From Oryzias latipes (lineage: Eukaryota; Chordata; Actinopteri; Beloniformes; Adrianichthyidae): 64,000 nt of DNA. Positions 52,262 through 64,000 of this stretch are shown here, in pieces (positions within the stretch are counted from its first letter, which is position 1; each line of letters begins with the position of its first letter). Position numbers and translations under genes: made by a program. The stretch spans positions 14,369,825 through 14,433,824 of the forward strand of contig NC_019881.2 of the NCBI RefSeq assembly GCF_002234675.1. Reading direction: 5' to 3'. The notes beneath the pieces were generated by a model. It was given only the letters and a program-made list of their open reading frames with translations. It did not search any database and was not told the DNA's origin.

Positions 52262-52628
52262 ATAGCCGGCGAGCAGGACACCACTGGACGTATCATTTCT
52301 ATAGAAGAAGAGATCAGAGGCAAAGGATTAACTATCTCCATCCCTCTAAGGATCTTATCCTCTCTTTCTGTGTATCCCTCCCTTTTCTCAATTCACTGGT
52401 GAGCTGGAGGGAAGCTGACAGATTCTCTGTACAGAAAAAAAGGATTATTCTTACATTTTTTTTTCTTTGACCAGGACGTTAGATGGATTTTCCGAGCAGA
52501 GGAGAGTCACCGATATTTTGTCTTGGGAGAGATTTTAGCATGTTTTGAGTCTTGAGCTACATTCATGGATGGATGGCTGACAACAGAGAGCTGTGATCCT
52601 GCTGCTGACTGACATTCTTGGTCCAAAG
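52262..52628 (+). other. Candidate 5' UTR exon of a plus-strand gene, probably lrtm2
   Basis: The region ends TTGGTCCAAAG followed by GTAAGAGTGG, a strong plus-strand donor at 52,629. It holds only short upstream frames (for example MDGWLTTESCDPAAD), so it would be non-coding leader. The 5' limit is a guess at the transition from low complexity to mixed sequence. It pairs naturally with the exon at 59,586-59,776. Confidence 0.4.
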
Positions 52629-55377
52629 GTAAGAGTGGTGGTGGTGGTATTAGTTTGCTTTTCCTCATTCAAGCTTAGAAGATTTCAACAAAGCAGCTTT
52701 CTCAGACTTTGTGACTTCAATCAAAGATCCATCAGGCTAAACTAAGTTATGGTTAATGAAACTATATTTTTTATGTGCATTCTGCGTGGGTGCAGGGTCA
52801 TATGCACAAATGACCATTAGCTGTAATGACTGGGTTGGGGTTTCTAAGCAAACGCTGCAGAGGTGGGCAGTGGAATTTGAAGATCAGCAAAAACTTTCAA
52901 AGATAGTCTAAAGTGCTGACAAAATGGAAGGTGCATTTTAATAGGAATTATTTCTTTTTTCCTTGTTGGAAAAAAAGGAGTTTTGCACTATCAAACCTGA
53001 AAATAAATAAGCTGAAAGTACCTCAAACATGCACCACAGTTCTGGCTCAAACTTACAGAAATGTTACAGGAGAAAAAACAAAATTACGCATTTATAAATT
53101 TTAACAAAAAATATTATTCCACAGTTTAGGATTCCCAGTTGTAGCTGTCGTAGCTGGTGCAACAACTATGGACACATCTAAATTCTATATATACATGTCA
53201 GAAATTTTTTAAATGTTTCAGTCCTTGTAAATTATATAACTTTATTTGGTGCTATGTGTGGCAAAATGTGTTGCTAGTCAGTTTGCAGGTGCTGAGAAGC
53301 GTGCGGCTGCTCCTACCTGCTTCCTGACACTTTGTCAGCTCCACAGTTTTTGAAGGGCTGATGCAAGAGTGATTAACCTGCTCAAAGCTGTGATTATATG
53401 ATGGTGCAGTGAGTGTGAGGCCTCATCAGCCTCATGCCCCTGGGGCTTTTTGATCCTCTCTACATTGTCTCACAATCAAAAGACATGCCATTTATTAGCA
53501 GCTTTAATGAAAATGGATATATTAAAGGAATTTGAGCGTGGCTGAAGCTTTTTGGCACGCCTGACAAACACCTTCAAATAGTAACTAAAGTTAACATAAA
53601 TGATTGGGTAACTTATTACATTTTATAACAGGTTCTTTCCATAGTGAACCTCATGAAGAAGTATTTAGTGAAGCGAAAAATGAAAACAGTAGTTTAACGC
53701 CCAATTAAAATGTGCAATTCTCGCTGATGCAAAGCTATTCCCAGCGATTTTAATATCTTTAACACACAGTGTTCAACTTGAACCGAGTGATGGAAGCCTG
53801 AAAGCAAAAAATAATAAGCATTTTTGTTAATTATTTACACATAAACACCACAAAACATATTTAAGTGGAGTGGTTTTATTTACCAGCCGGTCATTTACAG
53901 TTAACAGTTATTATGTGTACATGCTGCATGTGTATGCAGGAGTAATTCTCTTGTATTTGGCACATGGTCAGGTGTGCGACTGTTTGATCGCTCGTGCAAG
54001 CTTCATCAGCCGAGTATCTTTGCTCTTTTGTGCGAAAGGCAACATTAAAAATTTATTCCAGGAGCTTGGCCGCACCTACCTGCCTTTGTTTGCATTATTA
54101 CAGCACAATGCACACATTGATGAGTGTGTGCACTCAGTTATTTTAGTTTTCATGAACTCATATGCTTTATCTCTGTCAATGTTTGTTCTCTTGTATTATT
54201 AAAAAATAATTTACTATATTATTTTTATTACAAGTGATGTGTTGCTCTCATCTGGAAAGAAAAACTGTATCTATGATGCAAATTGAAGAAAAACGGGGGA
54301 AAAATACAAATATGAAAAGATGATGACATAAGGATAAAATGAAGAACAAAAAAAAGGAAATTACTTTATTCCCAAGAGTTTAGGGACCCTTGAAATATGA
54401 TTGCCTAGACTTTGTGTGGGTTTTGGCTTCCCCAGAGTCCAAATGAACTAAAATGAAAATGAGGCACAGCACCATCATCCGCTTAATTAAACAACCACAA
54501 GTCACAAACTGAGGCAACTCCTCTGTAATCCTACATTGCATTAACAGTCCTTTGCTGAAAATCGGGCAGATCTTGATGTCTAATCTGGCCTGTATTATCA
54601 GCATGTTCCCATTGATTGCTGATACATAATTTTAAAGCATAAAATTGATGTCAAAACTATAGGAATTCCAAGATAGTTTGTGCTTTTCTAAAATGATCAG
54701 CGATTTCAGGAATGCTTCATTTTCCCGGATTATGAGCAGGTTAATCCCCCATTACCTAATGTGCATTTTGAAACAACATATCACACACTTAACAGATTAA
54801 AATGTGCCAGCGAAGAGTCAACTCTTGTCATCCCAAAAACCCAAATTGACAGATCCAGCAAAAGATTGTTGTTTATGTTGTATGTATGCACCCATGTAAA
54901 ACTCTATTTTTCTTTTCTTTTTTTCATAAATGTCTTTGCTTATTTACCCAAAGAAAATAAAACAAAGTTTTGCTAGTCCTCTTAAATAATTCCAGCTTTT
55001 TTGTGTTTAGGAACTGATGTCATTTAAAGCTTTTCCTTTTAAATACAAAAGAAACCTAGAAACCTACAAATTAAAAAAAACAAAATTTAGAATAAAATAT
55101 GATGACAACACAGTCGGTCATAACAAAACTATGGAAAAAAAGATCTTATAAAGAGGAAGTTGCTGCTAGACTGTTCAGCAAAAAGGTTGAGTAAAATTCA
55201 AGATTTTTGAGTATTCCTTAGTTCAGAAGTAATTTGTCTCAGGTTGTGAATTAGCATCTCTTTTATCAAAAAGGTTCAGTGTTGCCTCAACCAGATGCAC
55301 AATAAAAATTCACTTGCAAAAGCTGCAAGCATTAACAGTTTTATTTGGGGCACCTAACTCATTTAAAAGACACAAAA
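52629..55377. other. Intronic sequence
   Basis: No exon, repeat family or RNA gene recognised. The 110-codon plus frame at 53,870-54,202 is Leu/Phe/Tyr-rich but has no splice borders or known motif. Confidence 0.35.
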
Positions 55378-55907
55378 GCTAGGTTCACATCGACAACGTG
55401 TGTCCAAGTGACCACTTAAAATAAAAGTCTATTTAAACACACGTATGTGCGCATTTAGGACTTCTGCGTTTTAAACTCTTCGCTCACGTTTAGCTACTCA
55501 AGTTTCAACCACTATTTTCGGGTTAAACCAGTTAAAGTTAAACCAGGTTGAACTCTGACCAGTCAGGGTCTTAGATTTGGTAGTGACATATGGATAGTGT
55601 TCATGATGATCTATGCAATTGGTCATGGAAGATAAATTCATAATTGCAATTTGTGCCCGGCCGGACTTATATGAAACCAAATCTCCTATATTTTGGAATA
55701 GAGCAAAATTTGCGAGATTTGCACCACTTTGGCATTTCGCACTTAGCCTCTTCCGGCTGTAGGTGGGGGAAATAGTATCAAATATAAACTATAGAAACAG
55801 TGTGAGCACCTTGGGTGCATTGAAGAATGCGCATTTAGTGCATTCAAGAATGCGCATTTAGTGCATTCAAGAACGCACGTCACATTCCCAGTGTGAACGC
55901 AGCATTA
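55378..55907. mobile_element. MITE family B, copy 2, with internal minisatellite
   Basis: It begins GCTAGGTTCACATCGACAAC; the inverted right end is ATGCTGCGTTCACACTGGGA. The interior matches copy 1 at 42,140-42,682. At about 55,817-55,876 a 23-bp unit (GTGCATTCAAGAATGCGC plus ATTTA) is repeated nearly three times, which copy 1 lacks. Confidence 0.7.
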
Positions 55908-57899
55908 AACATTAAGGTAAAGATGTATAGATTACTTTTTTTATTTAAAGTACAAACAAGGGGTCTGAATGTTTGTTCAATCTAGGGTAAATGTTTCTCT
56001 TCAATTCTAATAAAAAAATAACCAAAATTAACTTAAAATGCTTTATTTCCCCAACTCTTAAATGTTTTGAATGAAACTCATGATTCTGTAAAAAATCTAA
56101 AACTAATTTCCCAGAGGAGTCTGGCTAATGTGAATTTAATCACATGCAGGAAATCCAGTTGCGGAATATTGTTAAACCACTCTTCTGGTCTTTGTCAAGT
56201 AGAGAAAAGACCTCAGAGAGAGAAAGAAAGAACACATGAGGACAGAGATTGATGAGGAATTTAATGAGAGAAAAGCAAAAACACTTGCAGAGATGAAAAG
56301 GAAGATATAGGACAATAACGTGAAGACAAAAATATTGCAGCTTGGAGAGCCAAACATTGCTTAGGTATGAATAACAAAATAAATACAAAAACCTCATTGA
56401 TGAAACCCAAAAGTAATCGACCAAACTACAATCCTAGGTGTTGATGGGGAGGGTATTTCCCTTTTTTTCACCCACATTTCTATATTTTTTGGAAAATGTC
56501 TCTATTTTTCTTTCATTGCCATCTCCTTTTTAAGCCTCCATCCTAGATTGCTGTACTTTCTGCACCCTTGTCTCCAATCCTTTCCTCTGGTTTCCATGTT
56601 TAGCCAGCTCTAATTAACCTGCTGACAGACTGATGGCTGTTCTTTTAGGAAAAAGGCTGGAGTTAAAGTCTGCATGCATGCTTGATAGTGAAATTTAACA
56701 AAAAGTCCTGCAAGCCACAATAGGCTTTCATTTAAGTATTACACCTATTACTGGTTGCGCAGTGGACGATTTTTATAATTGCTCATGCTACTCACCCACT
56801 GCACATCAAAATTAAAATGAGCTGCATGCTTTTGTAGGAAGAATACGCCTTCTAAGCAACTATTTAGTCTGATTTGTGGCTAAATGCACCAACTGTTGGG
56901 CTTGGATCCCAGTTTTGGAACAGACACATTTAGCAGAATAACTCCAGCATCCACATAAAGCAGGTTGACGGATGAAAGTCTATATCTACAAATAATAGAA
57001 TTCTATAGCCTCATTTCCTCTGAGAAGTACAGTATAGTACGGCCCAGTCCATTATTTTGAGCTCCAAGAAAGTGGCTCTATTCCTTATCACTGCCCGCAA
57101 TCTTCACTCAAACAACATTAAATGCTTTGTATAAACAAAGTACCAAAAACCAAGTGGAAAGAATGAGCTGTTGGATGAGCTCCATTGTTTATGTTGTTAG
57201 CTTCCCACCGCAGGGTCGTGGCGGTCCGACTTTGTGTGGAAATGCTCACCTGAATTGCCTGTCCCATTTTAAACGGCACCAGACCATATCGTACCGCTCA
57301 GTGGAAACAAGACTTAAGAGTGCTAGACAGCTCCCATTCTAAAGCGTTGGGATTTTAAGGACTTTGATATTGAATGTCTAAAAAGCACAACAGCCATAAA
57401 GAAAATTGTGAAACTGCAGTGAAGAGTGTGATAAACTGCAGATAATTTATTAAAACAGGAATTATGAAATAGAAATCAACTTAACTATTATTAAGTAATT
57501 GTTGGAAAGGTGTAGGCAGCTTTACAAAGCTTGTATTACATGTAGACCAGAAAAGAAACCAATGATAATCATATCAAACAGATCTTTTATTCAGTTTCTT
57601 AACCAAATAATTTTTATTTTGTACTAAGGGTTTCTGTCAGGGTTTCTGCCAGACGTTTTATTTTAGAAGGGAAAATGTGTTGCCTTTAGTATATCTTTAG
57701 TGGGGAATTGATCTTGTAAAAGTGACCAAGTGTGTTATTTTTTACCATATAATCAGTATGTGAATGTGCATTCTAGTAATTTACTTAGTAAAGTCTGTCT
57801 TTACCTCCATTAACTGCCAAGCAGGGGTGAAAGATGATTTTTATCATTGCCGGTACTCTAACAAATTACGTCAACGTAAATCTTTTTAATAGCAGTAAA

Positions 57900-57965
57900 T
57901 GCATATCAGGGGTGTAATGATTAATTGATGAATTGATTTATCCAACCAGATTGACATGTCTGATG
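57900..57965. mobile_element. Fragment of the 'GGGGTGTAATGATTAAT' repeat
   Basis: Shares its opening with 22,380-22,445. Decayed and without a recognisable partner end. Confidence 0.4.
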
Positions 57966-59585
57966 CAAGTTGTTAATTAAGTCAAATCAAACTACCGGTA
58001 CACCATTATAAAATCATTTAAAAATGAAATAAGTTGGTTATAATAGTTATTGGATTGAGGTACTGTATGTTTATTTTACTGTAATGTAAAAACAACCAAT
58101 GTGATCAGTCCATCATTCCAGTCCAATGTGAGAAAACACTTTCAATTTTGCAAAGACATGTGAACATACAGTGTGGGAGAATCTTCTAATAATGTTCCGC
58201 TCCAAATTATTTGATGTGAAAAAACAACAGTGGGCTGGACTTTATGGAACCAAAAATGTGAATGGAGTTACTATCAATTCCTGTTTACTTGTTTGTTTGT
58301 ACACATTTAGTTAAGACTTGCAAGAAATACAAGGAATCTGGAAAACGTTAGTCACACTAAAGATGTCCCTGATCAATTTTAGGTCAGTGAATCTGATCGG
58401 CAACCACAAATTAAGATATGAATCGTTGGTAAAATGAATCGTTTACAGAATTATAGATAAACGCGGCTAAGAATAAATCTCGACTTTAAATACAATTGTT
58501 GATGGTGCTTTGTGGAAACTGTGGAACTTTTATTGTATGCGGACATTAAAGACGCATTTGGCAAAAGTAAAACATCAAAAATCAAATGTCATTATCCAGT
58601 CAACGATGTCCCATAGTACCTATTTTTTCTGATTTCCTACTGCGTTTCCTTTTTTAACATTTAATTTAGATTTTATGGAAATTACTTTTGTTTTACAAAT
58701 GGTTTTTAATTTAATTTTTTATTTTTATTTTTTTGGACTTGTGTTTTGTTTTCCAAAATGTAATATTGTTTTTTATCCTTTGTTTTGCTTTTTTAATTGC
58801 AATCTTTAATGTTTTTGCATTGAGTGATTTGTTTATTTGCACTTCAGGGCCACTGTACCTTTGAATGTTAAATAGATAAAGAAACTGCACACGAAATATA
58901 AAAAGGAAAGTTGCTTCTCAAGTTAAAGTTGATATTTCTTCATAAATAATTTTGAGAAACATTTGACATTTCCTAGTAATGACATTCAATATTATTTTTT
59001 GCACTTTTCTGTAAATATATTATAGATTAAACCTTTCGCTTGAAGTAATTTATTATTTAGTATAAACTCATAATAATATTGTTTTTGCTGTCATCTTAAA
59101 TTATTACGGGGAGTTATTTTTTTCCTCCATCAAATATTTTATTCCCAAAAGGGTAATGGGGAAAATAAAAAAAACATTTTGAGGCCTTCTGTTGGTACTT
59201 TGATAAGCTGTAACAACATTTTAAAGCTTTTTCTCCTTTAATATGTTCCCAGTCCCTCTTCCCGTCCTCTTCTTGTCAGAGCCTGCCTGACAGCAACAGT
59301 TGGGGGTCTGCCTGTGTTGAAAACAAACTGATTGTGTGAACTACCAAAGACACGTGCATTTATTATTCATGCCAACAAAATGCCAGGGAGAATGTGTGTG
59401 ATTCTTATTTTCACATGCACACAAACAGTATAGGATGCAGAAAGAAAAAACTTAAATAAAATAATAAAGAATCGTCTTAGACAGCCTGGGTGTGTTTGGT
59501 AAAGACTCTGTATGAAGCTGTGCAGAAGAGAATTATAAAATATAATGTAAAATGTCCTGTTTGCTTTTCTTTTTTCTTTGTTTAG
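57966..59585. other. Intronic sequence, AT-rich
   Basis: No feature recognised apart from a T-rich patch (about 58,690-58,800). Confidence 0.35.
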
Positions 59586-59776
59586 GTGATTTGCTGCAGC
59601 TTTTTTTAAAGTTGCCACCCGAGTGGAGGCTGCAGGCATGACAGCTTGACCCCATCTTTGATTCCCCGCCTCCAACAGAGGAAGGGTTCAGAGATCTGTC
59701 ATGCTCCCTCACACTCACCCTCCTGGGGGTACTGGCCTGCCCCCCACAAACTCTGCCACCGACTTGGCCAGATCTG
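59586..59776 (+). CDS. lrtm2: Candidate first coding exon of a plus-strand gene, probably lrtm2
   Basis: A strong acceptor (TTTTTTCTTTGTTTAG) precedes 59,586, and a donor (AGATCTG then GTGAGTTG) follows 59,776. The ATG at 59,701 opens 25 codons (MLPHTHPPGGTGLPP...) ending in phase 1; the frame upstream is closed, so this is the natural start. LRTM2 is a neuronal leucine-rich-repeat single-pass membrane protein. The name rests on position: in mammals LRTM2 lies antisense inside a CACNA2D4 intron, as this exon does. The peptide shares only an initial ML and proline richness with human LRTM2. The LRR exon would lie beyond the right edge. Another gene or a non-coding transcript is possible. Confidence 0.4.
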
Positions 59777-60494
59777 GTGAGTTGACGAAGTAAAATTCAT
59801 AAAAAGAAAAGAAAATTAATTTTAGCTCAGCTTAATCGCATCTTACAGTGAGTGTGCATGGAGAAAGGGAGAGTGTGTTTTGACAGCTGCTGTTTAGACA
59901 ATGTTAACATGCCCAGCATGACTTAACACACACACGCACACACACTCACATGCACACACACAGACGGAAAGGATGAGTTCGCCGATGCCAAGTGTTGTGG
60001 TGAAATGTCACATCAGTGTATGCACTCACACAGCTGGTTGTCTATGGCAACAAAACACGGGAGGGGAGGGAGTGATGAATGAAGGTGGGCTTTCCAGTTA
60101 CTTTCCATTTTCTCTTTTTTCATTTATTCACCCTTTACATGCCATAAAAAAAGAACAGGTCATGAAGAAATGCTGCCATTCCTCTGCCATGATGGTTACA
60201 TAATCCCCCCTGTCACATGCTTGTGTCAAAGTTCACAAGTGGGCCTCTAAACTCCATTTAACCTTTACAGCTTCTCCAGTTCATCTGCCCCTCTGTCACT
60301 GTCATCACAAGAGCTCAGCAGGGACAGGAAGGGCAAGACACGTGACACAAGAGCAGGGGCGTCTGTTTCTGGAAAATCATTCTAGTTGACAGTCTCTGCA
60401 CCCCTAACATTTTCCCTCTTGATCTTATTTTTCTCCTTCCTCTTCCACCTGTCTCTTTTTAGCAGTTGTCACTTCCCATTTCTACACCCATCCA

Positions 60495-61325
60495 AGAAGA
60501 TCCCCTTAAAGATCCACTCTGATCGTCTTTTGATGGATTTTAAAAGAATTCTCAGTGATCTTTTAATTCTAATTATGTTGTTTTGAGCCAAAATCAAGAT
60601 AGTTTCTACAGAGCAGCAGCAGTAGCTCAGAAATTCACCTCTGAGTTGTTGTTGGGACTGTTGATGCCGGATAAGCCCTCCCCCTTCCCGTCATCCGTCT
60701 CTCCCGCTAGCTTACAACGCCCTTACAATCCCCACCTAATATTAGCGGTGCAAGAAAATATGGCGAGCAATATTGGAGCTTTCCAGTTTTGAGTCAGATT
60801 TCAGCTCAGACGAGGAAAACAAAGATGTAATTGGATCTAGTCATCTACATGTGCGGCCGTGGTGCAGCGGTAGGGCGGTCGACTCATGATTCGATTCCCG
60901 CCTTGCACGTCCATGTGTCGAAGTGTCCTTGGGCAAGACACTGAACCCCACCTTGCCTCTGGTGGGAGGTTGGCGCCAGTGTTTGGCAGCGGAGCCGCCA
61001 TCAGTGTGTGAATGTGTGTGTGAATGTGTGTGTGCATGGGTGAATGGTACTGTGACTGTAAAGCGCTTTGGGCCTTCGTAAGAAGGTAGAAAGCGCTATT
61101 TAAGTATACGCCATTTTACCATTTTTTTTTTTTTTACATCAGAGTGGAGCAGAGCAGGAAGCTTGTGGCTTGTCGTAGTAACTTGTATGTCACACTTACA
61201 AGCTTTTTCCAACTGAATTTATTTTCTGATTCACAATGATTTGAGTAAAGAAATACTCCTATATACAATTTTTCATCACAAAATTGCCCCAAGAATTTTT
61301 TAAAAAAAACACCCTTTTCATCCAA
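60495..61325 (+). repeat. Unnamed dispersed repeat, copy 3, split by a SINE
   Basis: The left part (60,510-60,845) shares AGAAATTCACCTCTGAGTTG and TGGCGAGCAATATTGGAGCT with copies 1 and 2. The right part (61,136-61,325) continues CATCAGAGTGGAGCAGAGCA. Together they reproduce copy 2 once the SINE is removed. Confidence 0.75.
60851..61135 (+). mobile_element. tRNA-derived SINE (285 bp)
   Basis: The tRNA-like head carries a perfect RNA polymerase III A box TGGTGCAGCGG (60,860-60,870) and a B box GATTCGATTCC (60,888-60,898). The body includes CCTTGGGCAAGACACTGAAC and GTAAAGCGCTTTGGG, a very common fish SINE, ending in a T-rich tail. A short duplication TACAT flanks it (60,846-60,850 and 61,135-61,139). 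Confidence 0.88.
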
Positions 61326-64000
61326 GTGTGTCTATTTTTGATGGAAGCAGTTCAAGCAAAAAATCCATCATGAGTTTGGTGGATCAACAAAAAGAAAAAA
61401 GATGTGCGCTTCACTTAAAATAGGTGTTAAAGGGGAGGAACTGCAATTAGGAGCCTAATTAGCAGAAATTAGAGTCAACATTTTGAAAATAAATACAGAA
61501 AACACCATTGTTTCAGGAGGGGTCAAGCATAAACATCTCACCAAGCTGCTGTGTGACACCTTTAAAACAGAGCAACAAACAATGTTTGTCAGAAACACCC
61601 ACACAGAATCTCTCGCTCAATAGGTTTACCTCCCTGTGGGTAGCTTAGCCTCTCTTTATCTTCACCTCAACCCCCACCATTTCTGCCCTTCTCCCTTTTT
61701 TCCTAATGTCTATTCTCTTCAACCCTTTCTCTTGCAACAAACGGATATGCAGATTGTTTAAATTGATCCGACTCATTAAAACGCTGCTATCGAATGCATG
61801 CCAGCGTCAGAACAGTCTCTCTCTAAGTTTAAATCAATGTCATTGATTGACACGGAATGTTGGTCATGAATGATTGGGAGGGAAATTTTTGTATCCTCTG
61901 TTATGGTTCCATTGTTTGCTCCTTTTGCCATTATGAAAAAAAAACGGAGGTTCAAATTCTCACATGTTGAATTAATATGATGAATCATATTGATTTCCAT
62001 AAATTTGAGATCAAACATTTGACACAAAAAACCAGCAATTGATCATTTAAAAAGAAGATTTTTTAGTTTTTTATACTTTGTATTCTTTTTGTTTTTACTG
62101 TATTAAAGCATACTATATTTATTAAAATGCAAAGTTAATTCATTCAGTTTAATTTAGGAGCTACTTGAGCAGATGAAAGATTATGTTGACATAAAATGTA
62201 TTGAAATACCTAAAAAAAATCAGAAATTCAGTAAAATGATTAGAAATATTGTAGGCTGAAAAATACATGGAGTTATAGAAGTTCATGAAACTGCAGTCAA
62301 GGAAGTCAAGGAACAAATGAAGCTACATATATAAAAAAGAGAACCTTTGTGAGCATTGAATAAGAATAAGAATAAGAATCGGACCAAGTGAGTTTGACAT
62401 CATCCATAGAAAATGACTTGCTTATGGTTCCAATGAAATTGAATCAATTCATTCATCGATATGGACACCACCATGTTGGAACCAGACAATGTCAGTAAGC
62501 AGTGGTTGGTCAGAGTTACATTTCTATGGCAACTACGCTCGCCAATCATGAGTGAGTGGAAGTCCACACCCCTACCACTTAAAAGAGATACCTGGAGATT
62601 CTGTCAATCATTCTGTTATTGTAATGACTGAATAATATGTGTTTACTTTTCAATAGAAATCTGTTTTAGCTTCTTGGAACCAGTGGGTACTTTATGTTTT
62701 GAACGCAAGGGCGGAAGGGTCACTCAGTCCAGTTTTTATAGATATTCAATATTAAAACTTGTCAGTGGGGAGTGCGAAGGAAGAGAAAGGAGAATAGAAA
62801 AAAAAGCCAGAGGAAACCAAATGCTAAACAGAGACCATATGGTGCAATAAGATCCCACCAGACTGGTTTAAACAACACACACAGACACACACTTGCACAC
62901 AGGAGAGTCTGAATGTATTCGTATTTGTTTGTACACTTTCTTGCAGCTCTAAAAAACTCTCTGATTTGCTTCCAAAGAAGAAACGTGTGATAGAGAGAGT
63001 GAAAGCAGTGAACATTTGGCTTTTAATAGAAGTATGACACTGACTTCGGTTACAGCATTCAGTTTGGAAAGGAGCCATGAATGGAAGGGAGCCATGAATG
63101 AATGGTAAAACATTATGCTTTCAGTGCAGCTATAATACATAGCCAGGAGTAAGAGTATACCTACAGATTTAAAACATTCAAGCAGAGGGAACGAAAGAAA
63201 TAACACAAGTTCACAAACACAAGTTAGTCGTAATATTTGGTTGGCTGGAAGGGTGAAGATAAAAAACAACAGATTTTTAGTAGAAGAAGGAAGTTTCTAA
63301 CCCTGCCGGGATGTGAGCTGTACTCGACAGCAGTTTGACACTGTGTGTTAGTGACATTAGGTCTGGAGTGGAGCCTGATCCCTTCTCATCGTGTTATATG
63401 AGACCTGGACTTAGAAACAAGTGACAGCTTGTTGGCCACCCAACCAAAGCATCTGGCAAATCTAAGAGCAGCTTTTTAATCCTTTTTATACCCTTTCTGG
63501 AGGATGCAAATATAGACAAAAAAAAAAAATGCAAACAGACGTTTAGGTCAAAACATTGAAGGAAAGGTAACATTTAAAAAAAATCCTTAATTCTTGTTTT
63601 TCCTTCCATCCATCACAGACCTACTGGATCTGTGGATTGATGGGGCTGAAGATGGATGCATCCATATTGATTCCAATATTACCCCAGCCTTCAGTGTTTG
63701 GCTTTGCTAAAAGTCCCAAGGGAGTGGTCAGCATCCATCAAACATGGCACGATAGTAAAATATGTATCATCCAAGATGGAGATGCTGCGTGTGCATTCAG
63801 TTGCACTTTACTCATGATTAATCCCCTTTTGTATTTTTATTTCTCCCCCAAACGTAGCCTTTTTTGGCACTCCTACTCACAATAAGTGAAAACAAAACCA
63901 CACAAGAGCTGAAATACTGAGGAAAAAAGAGTGGGTGCTTTTACAAATTGATACAGATAGTCCAATTATGAAGGCAGATGAGCTTACACATTATATTCTC
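61326..64000. other. Right-end intronic sequence
   Basis: No convincing exon on either strand. An acceptor-like CATCACAG near 63,612-63,619 opens about 30 in-frame codons when joined to the phase-1 exon at 59,776, but no donor or family match supports it. A GAATAA repeat lies near 62,357-62,380. Confidence 0.3.

Noticed and set aside
60851..60925. A genuine tRNA gene
   Set aside because: The A and B boxes are present, but the sequence continues into the common SINE body and does not close a tRNA acceptor stem.
63612..63730. Third exon of the plus-strand gene
   Set aside because: The frame is open for about 30 codons after CATCACAG but then stops, and there is no donor and no LRR or other family signal.

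Overview
This is vertebrate nuclear DNA, almost certainly from a teleost fish. The genes are split into short exons with GT-AG introns (one is AT-AC) and encode proteins close to their human counterparts. The DNA between them carries typical fish repeats: hAT and piggyBac-like MITEs, an L2-clade LINE ending in a (TCTA)n tail, a tRNA-derived SINE and solo-LTR-like units. There are no bacterial, phage or CRISPR features. Most open frames in the window are intronic, intergenic or antisense noise. I built exon models by hand from reading frame, splice signals and remembered family sequences, and no alignment was run.

Layout. All recognised genes but one are on the minus strand. At 1-102 is an internal coding exon of napepld running off the left edge; a CpG-rich block at 4.9-5.2 kb may be its promoter and first exon. 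From 0.4 to 4.4 kb lies a stack of nested transposons. yeats4 (GAS41) has seven coding exons between 7,038 and 9,538, and its promoter and first exon are duplicated in tandem at 9.9-10.1 kb. From 10.2 to 18.7 kb is AT-rich sequence, probably partly the cpsf6 3' UTR, with two MITEs. cpsf6 has nine coding exons between 18,750 and 25,036. The 3' portion of cacna2d4, twelve exons including a 15-nt microexon candidate, lies between 27,408 and 39,444. One of its introns is an AT-AC (U12-type) intron.

The next upstream cacna2d4 exon is not visible, so the intron beginning at 39,445 spans at least the remaining 24.5 kb. On the plus strand inside it, at about 52.3-59.8 kb, are two exon-like blocks with good splice signals and a start codon. 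I suggest they are the 5' end of lrtm2, because LRTM2 is nested antisense within CACNA2D4 in mammals. That assignment rests on position, not on protein similarity.

The genes do not form one pathway. CPSF6 acts in mRNA 3'-end formation, YEATS4 reads acylated histones, NAPE-PLD makes N-acylethanolamines, and CACNA2D4 is a voltage-gated calcium-channel subunit. The grouping is chromosomal: in humans CPSF6 and YEATS4 are near neighbours at 12q15, CACNA2D4/LRTM2 lie at 12p13 and NAPEPLD at 7q22, so the combination reflects rearranged fish synteny. The most notable observations are the AT-AC intron, the duplicated yeats4 promoter/exon with a frame-breaking length change, the in-frame microexon, and several transposon nests whose order can be read from target-site duplications and empty-site copies.
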